DNA from: Neisseria dumasiana
Lineage (GTDB): Bacteria > Pseudomonadota > Gammaproteobacteria > Burkholderiales > Neisseriaceae
Direction of reading: 5' to 3'
Assembly: GCF_022870885.1 (NCBI RefSeq)
Contig: NZ_CP091509.1
Coordinates: 2,418,001-2,482,000, forward strand
Length of the DNA: 64,000 nt
Made by a program: the position numbers and the translations under genes. Positions 49,194-57,189 of the stretch are shown piece by piece. Below the pieces are notes generated by a model. It was not told the origin of the DNA. It searched no databases and was given only the letters and a program-made list of their open reading frames with translations. Within the stretch, counting starts at the first letter, position 1. Every line of letters starts with the position of its first letter.

Positions 49194-50165
49194 ATGCTGC
49201 AACTCAAACACATCAACAAACACTACGGCAGCAAAACCGTGGCCGACAACATCACACTCGAAGTAGCAAAAGGCCACATTCTCGCCATACTCGGCCGCTC
49301 CGGCTGCGGCAAATCCACCCTGCTCAAAATCACCGCCGGGCTTGTCGAACCCGACAGCGGCGAAGTATGGATAAACGGCAGCAACCTCACCCGCACCCCG
49401 CCCGAGCACCGCCGCATCTCACTCGTCTTCCAAGACTACGCCCTGCTGCCCCATCTCAACGCCCTCCAAAACGTCGCCTTCGGCCTCAAAATGCAAGGCG
49501 TCCACCAAGCAGAAGCCCGCCAAAAAGCACAAGCCATGCTCACCGAAGTCGGCCTCGCAGACGAAGCACAACGCCGCACCCACAGCCTTTCCGGCGGCGA
49601 ACAACAACGCGTCGCCCTCGCCCGCGCCCTCGTAACCGACCCCAAACTCATGCTGCTCGACGAACCCTTCTCCAGCCTCGACACCGGTTTGCGCCAACAA
49701 CTGCGCCAGCTCACCGCCAACCACATCCGCCACCGCAACATTCCCGCCGTTTTAGTGACCCACGACCCCGAAGAAGCCTTCGCCCTTGCCGACCAAATCG
49801 CCCTCATGCACAACGGCCGAATCATCCAACTCGCCGCCCCCGGCGCACTCATCGCCGCCCCCTCCGACGCCCGCGCCGCCCGTTTGATCGGCGCCGACAA
49901 CGTCAACGACACCCGCTACATTCCCCGACAAGCCATACACTTCAACCACCCGCAAGGACAAAACGCCAAAATCACCGCCCACACCCGCCTGCCCGACCGC
50001 AGCCTACTCACACTCATCCACCCGCAACACGGCGAAATACAGCTGCACCTCGATCCCTCGGAAACCCATAATCTCAACCTACACCCCGGCAGCGAATGGC
50101 CGCTTTGGGTAAACGCACGGAAAATTGTTTGGTTTCAGCAGGATACGGATTTTCAAACGTACTAA
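49194..50165 (+). CDS. thiQ: ABC transporter ATPase, ThiQ/FbpC-like
   Basis: 323 residues. Walker A GRSGCGKST near 35, Q-loop VFQDYALL, signature LSGGEQQRVALARAL near 130 and Walker B LMLLDEP followed by the switch histidine in VTHDPEEA. The last 100 residues form a TOBE-like regulatory domain, longer than E. coli ThiQ (about 230 residues) and closer to iron-type or spermidine-type ATPases. It powers the permease encoded just upstream. The length argues that an iron or other substrate should be considered besides thiamine. Confidence 0.82.
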   Translation: MLQLKHINKHYGSKTVADNITLEVAKGHILAILGRSGCGKSTLLKITAGLVEPDSGEVWINGSNLTRTPPEHRRISLVFQDYALLPHLNALQNVAFGLKMQGVHQAEARQKAQAMLTEVGLADEAQRRTHSLSGGEQQRVALARALVTDPKLMLLDEPFSSLDTGLRQQLRQLTANHIRHRNIPAVLVTHDPEEAFALADQIALMHNGRIIQLAAPGALIAAPSDARAARLIGADNVNDTRYIPRQAIHFNHPQGQNAKITAHTRLPDRSLLTLIHPQHGEIQLHLDPSETHNLNLHPGSEWPLWVNARKIVWFQQDTDFQTY

Positions 50166-50174
50166 AAAGCCGAG

Positions 50175-50261
50175 AGGCCGTCTGAAAATATTTCAGCTAA
50201 TTCATTTAGTTTGTAGCTGGATTTTTAGGTATTTGGAGATAAATGATTTTTCAGACGGCCT
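50175..50261. repeat. Widely spaced uptake-sequence pair before array 2
   Basis: AGGCCGTCTGAAA near 50175 and TTTTCAGACGGCCT near 50249, about 60 bases apart, between the ATPase gene and the trailer end of array 2. No gene lies in 50166-50378. Confidence 0.5.
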
Positions 50262-50378
50262 CAGATAAGTCGTCTGTTTATTTTGGGGATTTAAAACGGT
50301 AACGTTTGAATTTTTCAATGATTAGGCGGCTGAGGGCAGCTGACGATTTTTTTTCAAGTTGGCCGGCTTGTTTTTGTA

Positions 50379-50876
50379 GTTTCAACACACAGCCGCCTGA
50401 AGGCGGCTGGCGTTGGACGTGCCGTAATGTGGTTGAAAACGGTATTGTTTCAACACACAGCCGCCTGAAGGCGGCTGGAGATGGCGTTACAAGTGTTAGG
50501 ATGCGAAGCCGTTTCAACACACAGCCGCCTGAAGGCGGCTGGTACTTCTCCGCCCAAATAGTTTTTAAACCCGTTTAGTTTCAACACACAGCCGCCTGAA
50601 GGCGGCTGGATTAGCGTGCAAAACTCTCTACCCACCAAAAGTCAGTTTCAACACACAGCCGCCTGAAGGCGGCTGGGCTCGGATTTTCAGACGGCGATTT
50701 AAGGCTAATAGTTTCAACACACAGCCGCCTGAAGGCGGCTGGTTCAAACAGCAGCGGGGAAACAGCGGAAAAAAGATGTTTCAACACACAGCCGCCCGAA
50801 GGCGGCTGGAATCTGAAACACCTGCGATTCGGGATTAATGCCTTGTTTCAACACACAGCCGCCCGAAGGCGGCTGG
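50379..50876 (-). CRISPR. CRISPR array 2: 8 repeats, 7 spacers, type I-C
   Basis: 32-base repeats start at 50379, 50447, 50511, 50578, 50645, 50711, 50778 and 50845. In plus orientation they begin GTTTCAACACACAGCC and end GGCGGCTGG, with stem AGCCGCC/GGCGGCT around TGAA. Spacers are 36, 32, 35, 35, 34, 35 and 35 bases. On the minus strand repeats end GTTGAAAC and the array follows cas2, so it is the array of this cas operon. The two leader-proximal repeats (50778, 50845) have CCCGAA where the six older ones have CCTGAA. The spacer at 50677-50710 contains TTCAGACGGC, the core of the uptake sequence. Confidence 0.97.
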
Positions 50877-51066
50877 AGCCTCTTTGAAAACGCTTGCCAA
50901 ACAAAGCATTCAGAGCCTTTGTGCGCTAACGTTTTCAAAAAAGCGGAACACGAGTATAGCACAGCCTTATTCTGCTCCACTCTCATATTTCAAATTCCTG
51001 ATTGTTAAAGAACAATCCCGCATCGCTAACCTCCCCATGTTTTCATGAGAACCACGGGTTAGCGAT
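50877..51066 (-). promoter_or_regulatory. Leader of array 2 with hairpin, boxA and extended -10
   Basis: Read on the minus strand from cas2: a hairpin with stem ATCGCTAACC/GGTTAGCGAT (51022-51064), a boxA motif TGTTCTTTAACAA (51002-51014) like the two boxA sites of the rRNA operon here, an extended -10 TGCTATACT at 50953-50961, then about 75 A+T-rich bases to the first repeat. BoxA upstream of CRISPR arrays has been shown in Salmonella to block Rho termination. Since boxA lies upstream of the -10, it would act on transcripts entering from the cas operon or a promoter further up. Confidence 0.65.
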
Positions 51067-51360
51067 TCACACGATCAGCGTATCCTGAAACACATCCACC
51101 GCCGCCTTCGCGCCGTGGTGTTCCACCTTGCGCCGCCATTTGCTGCCCAGATGGTAAAAACGCAGACTGTCGGTTTCGGGCTGGTAGATGTCGAGCAGCT
51201 TGGCTTTGAGTTTCACCCACTGATCAGGCGTTACGTCGCACTCGAATACCGAATATTGCACGCGCACGCCGTAATCCAAGCAATGTTTGGCTATGCGCCG
51301 CAGCCTCGCCTGTCCCTCTGTGTCTTCCAGCGAAATATCATAAGTAATCAACATCAACAC
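51067..51360 (-). CDS. cas2: CRISPR-associated endoribonuclease/integrase subunit Cas2
   Basis: 97 residues if the start is GTG at 51360, which has AGGGGA at 6 bases and gives the family-typical MLMLITYDIS; an ATG two codons later (51354) is also possible. The longer frame to 51456 has a non-Cas2 N-terminus full of uptake sequences and is rejected. Tyr-Asp at residues 7-8 and the VRVQYSVFECDVTPDQW core are typical. Cas2 dimers bridge two Cas1 dimers during spacer insertion. It is the last cas gene before the leader and array. Confidence 0.93.
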   Translation of the reverse strand: MLMLITYDISLEDTEGQARLRRIAKHCLDYGVRVQYSVFECDVTPDQWVKLKAKLLDIYQPETDSLRFYHLGSKWRRKVEHHGAKAAVDVFQDTLIV

Positions 51361-51422
51361 GCTATTTCCCCTTATTTCTTTTTCAGACGGCCTCAAATAT
51401 AAGCGGAAAGGTATAAGCGGAA

Positions 51423-51448
51423 AGGCCGTCTGAAAATGCCTGTCTGAA
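51423..51448. repeat. Tandem uptake sequences of two dialects
   Basis: AGGCCGTCTGAA (51423-51434, AG dialect) is followed after two bases by TGCCTGTCTGAA (51437-51448, wadsworthii-type dialect) in the short gap between cas1 and cas2. Confidence 0.8.
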
Positions 51449-51452
51449 AAAC

Positions 51453-52466
51453 TCAACGCATCAAAAACGGCGGATATTCCGCCAAATCCCCGCGCAGATG
51501 CCGCGCCAACAGCATCGCCTGAATATACGGCAGCAGGCCGATTTCTACTTCCTCCTGCAAAAACGGATGGATAATCTTCTCCTGCTTTTTCGCCTGAAGA
51601 GCCTGAAAAACCAGTTTGCGCGCTTCGGGCTTAATATTCACCGCGCCGCTGGCCTCATGCACAAAATCCTGCGGCTTGATTTGCCCGCGGTTAATCAGGG
51701 AAAGCACCAATCTGTCCACCCACCACGCGCGGAACTCTTCCAAAATATCCTGCGCCAAACTGTCGCGCCCCGGCCGGTCGGCATGCAGAAAGCCCACCTG
51801 CGGATCCAAGCCCACGCCCTGCAACGCCCCGCTGATGTCCTTGCCCAGCACCGCATACAGAAAAGACAACAGCGCATTCACCCCATCGCGCGGCGGGCGG
51901 CGGTTGCGACCGTCAAAATCAAAACCGCTTTTCTCCGCAAGCAAATGCCGGAACACCCCGAAATAACGCGCCGCCGCATCGCCCTCAATCCCGCGAACCT
52001 TGTCCAAACACTCCGCCCGCTTCAACTGCTGCAAAGAAAAATTCAACGCCGTTACCGCCGCCAGCACCTCCGCATGCTCGCCATGATTGCGCAAACGCCG
52101 CTGCAATACCCGCTTGGCCGACTGAATCTTCGCCGCAATAATATGCCGCGCAATCGGCATAGGATTCTGCTCCGACAGCCGATACTGCGCCCGCCGCAAC
52201 AACACATTACCACTCTGACGCCCCTGCAAACGCCCCAAAAACCGCCCGTTTTCAGTAAAAAACGCCAAATTCACATTATTTTCACCGCAAAACCCCATCA
52301 AAAAAGGCGACACCAGCACATTGCCGAAACAAAAAATATGCCCAATCGCATGCACCGGCAACTGCGCCACCTTCTTGCGCTCCTGCTCCACCACCAGCGT
52401 TTCCCGCTCCTTATGCAGATAACTGCCTTGAGTGGTGATGTAGAGGGTGTTTTGCAGCTTACGCAT
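51453..52466 (-). CDS. cas1: CRISPR integrase Cas1
   Basis: 337 residues, type I-C size. The metal-binding active site is visible: Glu161 in VRGIEGDAAARYF, His228 in VGFLHADRPGRDSL, and Asp240/Glu243 in QDILEEFR. Cas1 with Cas2 cuts and joins new spacers at the leader end of the array. ATG 52466 has AAAGGGGA upstream. In ordinary type I-C loci cas4 lies directly before cas1; here a Shedu-type gene and a 326-base gap separate them. Confidence 0.96.
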   Translation of the reverse strand: MRKLQNTLYITTQGSYLHKERETLVVEQERKKVAQLPVHAIGHIFCFGNVLVSPFLMGFCGENNVNLAFFTENGRFLGRLQGRQSGNVLLRRAQYRLSEQNPMPIARHIIAAKIQSAKRVLQRRLRNHGEHAEVLAAVTALNFSLQQLKRAECLDKVRGIEGDAAARYFGVFRHLLAEKSGFDFDGRNRRPPRDGVNALLSFLYAVLGKDISGALQGVGLDPQVGFLHADRPGRDSLAQDILEEFRAWWVDRLVLSLINRGQIKPQDFVHEASGAVNIKPEARKLVFQALQAKKQEKIIHPFLQEEVEIGLLPYIQAMLLARHLRGDLAEYPPFLMR

Positions 52467-52792
52467 GGTTTAAATCCCCTTTAATTTTTAACCGTTCTCT
52501 TTTATTTCTTAATTGGTTTGCCATTAAAGGCCATCTGAAAATTTTAGGCTTTTTGACTAGCATTGTAGGTTGGGTTGCATTAGAAAAAATTCTATATCTT
52601 TAACAAAACAGCTTACTTTCTACAATTTTGCTACTTCAGACGGCCTCAGTTAGGAAATTTCAGAACTTTTGTGGTTGAGTCTGCGGATAAGCCCACGTCT
52701 GCTTATGCATCCCAACAGCTTCTCTTAATCCAGATCATTTTAAGTATTTATGAATAAAAATAATTATCTTACTTAGGAAAACCCTTTTCCAA
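52467..52792 (-). other. Gap between the Shedu-type gene and cas1
   Basis: 326 bases, A+T-rich, no gene. It holds a degenerate uptake sequence (AGGCCATCTGAA near 52528) and a perfect one (TTCAGACGGCCT near 52635). It is the longest gap in the cas operon and may hold a promoter for cas1-cas2 or an insertion scar. Confidence 0.5.
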
Positions 52793-53899
52793 TTAGTTTT
52801 CTCGCTTCAACTTCCTAATCCAAGTATCCCAAGATTCTAAAGTAATGGGTATAGTGTGAGATTCTTCAAACTTATGCCTTTCTAAACTCTCTTCCCGATC
52901 ATTCTGTGTCCTTCCCCCAATAATTACGGTTCGAATCTTAATTTCCTTATTAGGATCTACGTAAAGCTTTCCCTCTGCTCCTACCAAATAGTTTTTTAAT
53001 TTCAATTTTCCATTTTCAGCTTCACCTCTAAAAATGTGGCATTTCCTCCTAAAAACAGGCATATCCTCATAATATACAGCTCGCAATCTATCCCGTATTT
53101 GCTGCTCAGCCTTTGAAATATCCGCATGAGGTTGACCATACCCACTTTGGTTAAATAGATTAAAGTTTGCTCCTTTCACTTCAATTAATATTACATCCAT
53201 ACGGCTCCTTCCTGTAAATAACACGAAATCCACAAATCCATCTTTACTCTTCGACCCTTTTTCAACTGGATATTCTGAAAAAACAATATATTCATCTTCT
53301 GGATTAGCGTATACTTCTCCAAAAAATGACAAATCTTGTTTTAAAAAAGCTAAAATTTCTTGTTCTGCATATCCTTGCTCAATTAGATTGATTAAATCTT
53401 TTTTAGACTTCATATTTTTTTCGATTAATAACTTTCTAGCAATAAAGGCATCACTTTTTGGATATGGTGAGTCTATCCATGGATTTCTCTGAAGCCTAAT
53501 CTGATCAGCTTGAATTCGAATTCTATGGTTTAAAGATGATCTATCATTAGATAAATCTAAAAAATTATTAAAACCAATAATATTTTTAATCTCAGTTTTA
53601 TTAAGACTAATCCATTTTGCCAGCTTATTTTCTATAATGACTTTATCAAAAGTGTCGGTATTATTATCCCTCTCATAATGCTCAATAAAAATATGGTCAC
53701 CAAATCCCTTTTCATTAATTAATTTCTGAATAATTAACTCTATAGCATTTGTTACAGATTGACCGTCATTCTTATCCAGTTCTGTCAAAAATGTTATTAC
53801 TTCATCATGATTGCTTGTAACATATGAACGTACTCGACATAACCCACCAATTCCGCTTGATGGTTTTCCAAAGTCAAAAACAAAATCTAATATTTTCAT
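52793..53899 (-). CDS. DUF4263/Shedu-type nuclease embedded between cas4 and cas1
   Basis: 368 residues, clearly A+T-rich compared with the cas genes around it. The C-terminal part has a PD-(D/E)xK nuclease core of the DUF4263 kind: FSEYPVEKGSKSKDGFVDF with Asp224, then DVILIEVKGAN with Glu240 and Lys242, and a following Gln-containing helix (ISKAEQQIRDRL). The N-terminal 200 residues are not recognised and may be a sensor. Single-gene Shedu (SduA) systems protect bacteria from phages by DNA cleavage. It starts 24 bases after cas4 and faces the same way, so it may be co-transcribed with the cas genes. Whether it takes part in CRISPR immunity is unknown. Confidence 0.8.
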   Translation of the reverse strand: MKILDFVFDFGKPSSGIGGLCRVRSYVTSNHDEVITFLTELDKNDGQSVTNAIELIIQKLINEKGFGDHIFIEHYERDNNTDTFDKVIIENKLAKWISLNKTEIKNIIGFNNFLDLSNDRSSLNHRIRIQADQIRLQRNPWIDSPYPKSDAFIARKLLIEKNMKSKKDLINLIEQGYAEQEILAFLKQDLSFFGEVYANPEDEYIVFSEYPVEKGSKSKDGFVDFVLFTGRSRMDVILIEVKGANFNLFNQSGYGQPHADISKAEQQIRDRLRAVYYEDMPVFRRKCHIFRGEAENGKLKLKNYLVGAEGKLYVDPNKEIKIRTVIIGGRTQNDREESLERHKFEESHTIPITLESWDTWIRKLKREN

Positions 53900-53923
53900 A
53901 CAGCTAAAACTCTTAAGTTTTCC

Positions 53924-54529
53924 TCATTTCTCAAACAATCCCGCCACATACCCCGCCGACCTATCCCTCTCCATCAACTTTGGCTGACAAACCTCAATCA
54001 ACGAACAGGCTTTACAGCGTTTGCCGTATTCGGGTGGCGGAGTAATGCCGCTTTCCAAAAGCCCGCGCACTTCACCAATCACTTGCAACGTTTGTGCCCG
54101 CAAGCTACCTGAAAAGACAACGGGCAAGCGGTGGCGGGTTTGCATATACCACAATGCTCCCTCTGCTACCGTTTGCCCGGTCATTTCCTCCAAACACAAG
54201 GCTTGGGCGCAGAGCTGGATTTCATCGAACGGCTCGGGCTTGGGTTTGCCGCGTTTGTATTCGACGGGTTTCAGACGGCCTGTCTGAATATCGCGCTCGA
54301 CCATATCCAATACGCCGTGTACGCCCAAGTTCTCTGCCGACACATGCACGCTGCGCTCGAAGCGTACGCCCTTGCGCGTTTCCGGCTCGCCGCCGTCCAC
54401 CCGCTCATGCAACGCACGGCCTTGTGCGGTCAAAAAATTCTCCGCCCATACTTGTTCGTTATGAATCAAGGCACACTGGCGCGGGCAAAAGGCGTAGTGT
54501 TGCAGGGCGGAGAGCGGGATGGAGCGCAT
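53924..54529 (-). CDS. cas4: Cas4 exonuclease
   Basis: 201 residues with the iron-sulfur cluster cysteines Cys15 (and Cys19), Cys172, Cys175 and Cys181 (KRCKACSLIEVC), and RecB-type nuclease residues Asp75 (VLDMVERD), Glu90 and Lys92 (PVEYKRG) and Gln105. Cas4 trims pre-spacers and helps select those with a correct PAM together with Cas1-Cas2. It starts 3 bases after the cas7 stop. Its usual direct neighbour cas1 has been pushed away by the Shedu-type gene. Confidence 0.94.
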   Translation of the reverse strand: MRSIPLSALQHYAFCPRQCALIHNEQVWAENFLTAQGRALHERVDGGEPETRKGVRFERSVHVSAENLGVHGVLDMVERDIQTGRLKPVEYKRGKPKPEPFDEIQLCAQALCLEEMTGQTVAEGALWYMQTRHRLPVVFSGSLRAQTLQVIGEVRGLLESGITPPPEYGKRCKACSLIEVCQPKLMERDRSAGYVAGLFEK

Positions 54530-54532
54530 GAT

Positions 54533-55396
54533 TTACAGCAATTCTTCTACGGTTACCCCCTTGAGGCCGTCTGAATTCACGCTGATGCGGTAATCGCTGA
54601 ATGCGGCTGCGGGCGTGCCGCTTTCGCCGTGGACGCGCTCGACTTTGACGGCTTCAAACAGTTTATGCGCCGGTTCGTTGCCAAGTGCGCTGTCGTGCTT
54701 GAAGACGATGAGTTTACGGGCGGCCATTTCGCCGCGGGCGGCGGAGCGGTCGTGCTCGAACATGAGCCTTAAGGCATTCCACAGCTGTTGCAGGTCTTCA
54801 TCGGAGAAACCGGTTTTGGCGGCAAGGTTGGCGGAAACGAAGCCGTGCACGCGGTAGAGTGCGTAGGGGACGATGTATTTACGCCCCATGGTGCGTTCTT
54901 TTTCGAGGTCTTTTTCGTTGGTTACGGCCATGCGGGTGATGGAGACTTCCAGCGGTACAATGGGGTCGATGGATTGGGCGAAGGCGAGCTGCACAGGGCC
55001 GCGCACTTGACCGCTGTTGACTTCGGTGGTCATCACTGCGCCGAAAGTGCGGATATCGAAGAAGTTTTTGCACATCCACGCGGTGATGTCGCGGGCTTTG
55101 GCTTCGTCTTTGGGCAGTTTTTTGGCTTCGGATTCGATGCCGAGGGCTTCATAAGCGCGTTTGTTTTGCAGGTTGAGCACGCTTTTTTCTTTTACATAAA
55201 TTTCATAGCCTGCTTGGTTTTCGTTGGCCAGTTCGACAAAGTTGCGGATTTTGCGCTTCAGGCACACATCGGTTACCAAGCCTTTGCTGGATTCGGGGTC
55301 GAGGCGCGGCATATTACCTGCGTCGGGGTCGCCGTTGGGGTTGCCGTTGGTTACGTCGAAGAAAAACACGAATTCATAGCGGTTTTGGATAGACAT
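54533..55396 (-). CDS. cas7c: Type I-C Cascade backbone protein Cas7 (Csd2)
   Basis: 287 residues from ATG 55396, which has AAGGAG at 7 bases; the ATG two codons upstream (55402) overlaps the cas8c stop as ATGA but lies too close to that site. Family features: [20 protein letters not shown] near the N-terminus and [14 protein letters not shown]. About seven copies bind along the crRNA and form the surveillance complex backbone. Belongs to the tightly packed cas5c-cas8c-cas7-cas4 unit. Confidence 0.95.
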   Translation of the reverse strand: MSIQNRYEFVFFFDVTNGNPNGDPDAGNMPRLDPESSKGLVTDVCLKRKIRNFVELANENQAGYEIYVKEKSVLNLQNKRAYEALGIESEAKKLPKDEAKARDITAWMCKNFFDIRTFGAVMTTEVNSGQVRGPVQLAFAQSIDPIVPLEVSITRMAVTNEKDLEKERTMGRKYIVPYALYRVHGFVSANLAAKTGFSDEDLQQLWNALRLMFEHDRSAARGEMAARKLIVFKHDSALGNEPAHKLFEAVKVERVHGESGTPAAAFSDYRISVNSDGLKGVTVEELL

Positions 55397-55398
55397 TT

Positions 55399-55791
55399 TC
55401 ATTCTCCTTCATGTGATTGGGTTTCTGCGGAATCTTTTTTGGCGAAATAGCTTTGTTTTTGGTGGTAATAGCCGATGGCGAAGCGGCCTTGTTCTTCTAT
55501 GCTCAAATGGCGCGGAAAAGTTTCAGGTAGCCCGGCAATGATGCCGCCCAAATCTTTATCCAAGTTCACGGCCATGCCTGCTTTGTCTTTACGCAGGCGC
55601 GACAGATGGTGTTTTGCGCCGCTCAATAAACGCGGGAATACGGAAAACGGTACGGCGGAAGCGGAGCCGTAATAACGGTCGGCAATGCCGGCATTCAAAT
55701 CGCCCAATGCCTGATTTTGAATGCGCTCCAGCACGGCAAACAATCTGCCGAGCAAATAAGCCGTGTTGCGGCTTTCGGTGTCCAAACTCAT
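55399..55791 (-). CDS. cas11c: Cas11c small subunit made from an internal start in cas8c
   Basis: In frame with cas8c, codon 467 is ATG at 55791 and is preceded by GAGGAGGT (55796-55803) at ideal distance, a strong internal ribosome-binding site inside a coding sequence. Translation from here gives 130 residues beginning [20 protein letters not shown], mostly helical. In studied type I-C systems a separate small subunit (Cas11c) is made in just this way from the 3' part of cas8 and is needed for a stable complex. The product is inferred; the site is seen directly. Confidence 0.8.
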   Translation of the reverse strand: MSLDTESRNTAYLLGRLFAVLERIQNQALGDLNAGIADRYYGSASAVPFSVFPRLLSGAKHHLSRLRKDKAGMAVNLDKDLGGIIAGLPETFPRHLSIEEQGRFAIGYYHQKQSYFAKKDSAETQSHEGE

Positions 55792-57189
55792 GGGGACCTC
55801 CTCTTTAATCAAACTTTTTCTGAAACGCCGCTGCAATACGGCTTTAATCATGGCCACGCGCAGGCCGTTGGCATCACCGTCGGCATGGATACGGGCAATC
55901 AGTTGCGACAGTAAGCTCATGGGATAGGGCGTACCGCCGATCACGGCGCGAGTCATTTCACCGGCCAACACGGGCGATATGTTTTCGCTTTTACCCAAAG
56001 GGGCCGTCTGAACCAGCAAACGCCAAATCGACGGCGGCGTTTTCCATGCACGCGGCTCAAGTGCCAAATCGCGCCAGTGCTGCTCCAAATGTTCCGCCAG
56101 CTTGCCAAACGTGGTATCCAGCCAAAAACGGATGGAAATGCGCGAGGCATTGGGCGCCAAACCCAGAATGTAAAAGCGGGTTTGGTCGTCCAGATTCGGA
56201 TCGATTTCCCGAAGCGGGCGGCCTTTGACCACTTGCGCCAAAATATTGAAGATTTTTTGGTTTTCCTGCTCGTCGTCGGGCGGATCAAGCATATCGGCAA
56301 AACAGGCTTCGGCAGCGGCGGCTTGTTCGGGGGTATCGGCCTCCGCCCAAAAAACAGTGCTGGCATCGCCGATAGTCAGGCAATGGCCGTTTTCACGGCG
56401 CAGCAAGTAATTGAGTGCGGTGGTATAGGCAAAGGCGGATACTTCCGAAACCGGCGCATTCGCACCCTGCTCTTTACCGAAAGAAGTAAACGATTCTTTA
56501 TTGAACGAGATAATCGATCCGCCCGAACTCTGCCCGCCGAACACGCCTTTAATCGCCGGATGCAGCCGCGCAATCGGCGCTGACTCGCCGCTAATCAAAC
56601 ACAAGCCCTGCTCCGCTTCATCGTTTTTCAGACGGCCTGCCCACAATGCCTGTGCCGCTTCGCGCTGATGGATATAGCCGCGCGTGCCGTCCAGCCTGAA
56701 CACCACGTTTGCGTCCAGCATGTCAGGCCGGCATGGCGGATGGGCAAATTGTTCGGGCTGCCAGCGTTCCAAAAAACGGCGCAAGGCCAGCAAACCCCCG
56801 TCTTGCGTGTCTTTCAGGGCTTCCAAATGCAGCTCGCGGAAAGCGGCAAAGGTTTTTTCAGACGGCCTGAACGGCTGCTCTTTGGCCGTGGCTTTGTCTT
56901 TATTGGCTTCCACGCCCAGCGCATAGGCGGTTTTGTCCCACAAAAAATTGGGCTTCACGCCCGACGTGCGCTTTTCAGGGCGCGGTACACTCATCAAGCG
57001 GGGCTGCGTCTTTTTGCCCTCAGTCGTAAAATGCGGCACCACATCCACCAACAGGCCGTCTGAATCCAACACCAGCACCCAGCCGATTTTTTCTTCGCTA
57101 AACCCATAAGGCGGCACTTTAGGATTGCCCGCCACATCGTTTTCAGCGGCCAAACGGCGGTAATAACGCGCAAGAGAGGTCAAAATCAT
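55399..57189 (-). CDS. cas8c: Type I-C Cascade large subunit Cas8c (Csd1)
   Basis: 596 residues, the normal Csd1 length. The N-terminus ([18 protein letters not shown]) and central [20 protein letters not shown] and FWAEADTP stretches match this family. Cas8c recognises the PAM and helps open target DNA in the surveillance complex. The start overlaps the cas5c stop as ATGA with GGAGGAGGTG upstream, and the stop overlaps the cas7 start region. The 3' quarter doubles as cas11c. Confidence 0.95.
   Translation of the reverse strand: MILTSLARYYRRLAAENDVAGNPKVPPYGFSEEKIGWVLVLDSDGLLVDVVPHFTTEGKKTQPRLMSVPRPEKRTSGVKPNFLWDKTAYALGVEANKDKATAKEQPFRPSEKTFAAFRELHLEALKDTQDGGLLALRRFLERWQPEQFAHPPCRPDMLDANVVFRLDGTRGYIHQREAAQALWAGRLKNDEAEQGLCLISGESAPIARLHPAIKGVFGGQSSGGSIISFNKESFTSFGKEQGANAPVSEVSAFAYTTALNYLLRRENGHCLTIGDASTVFWAEADTPEQAAAAEACFADMLDPPDDEQENQKIFNILAQVVKGRPLREIDPNLDDQTRFYILGLAPNASRISIRFWLDTTFGKLAEHLEQHWRDLALEPRAWKTPPSIWRLLVQTAPLGKSENISPVLAGEMTRAVIGGTPYPMSLLSQLIARIHADGDANGLRVAMIKAVLQRRFRKSLIKEEVPMSLDTESRNTAYLLGRLFAVLERIQNQALGDLNAGIADRYYGSASAVPFSVFPRLLSGAKHHLSRLRKDKAGMAVNLDKDLGGIIAGLPETFPRHLSIEEQGRFAIGYYHQKQSYFAKKDSAETQSHEGE

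Noticed and set aside
43998..50876. Spacers targeting sequences inside this window
   Set aside because: A by-eye comparison found no full spacer match outside the arrays apart from the shared uptake core. A computed search would be needed to be certain.
51361..51456. N-terminal extension of Cas2 to 51456
   Set aside because: It encodes uptake-sequence text, not Cas2; the family starts at the residue encoded near 51360.
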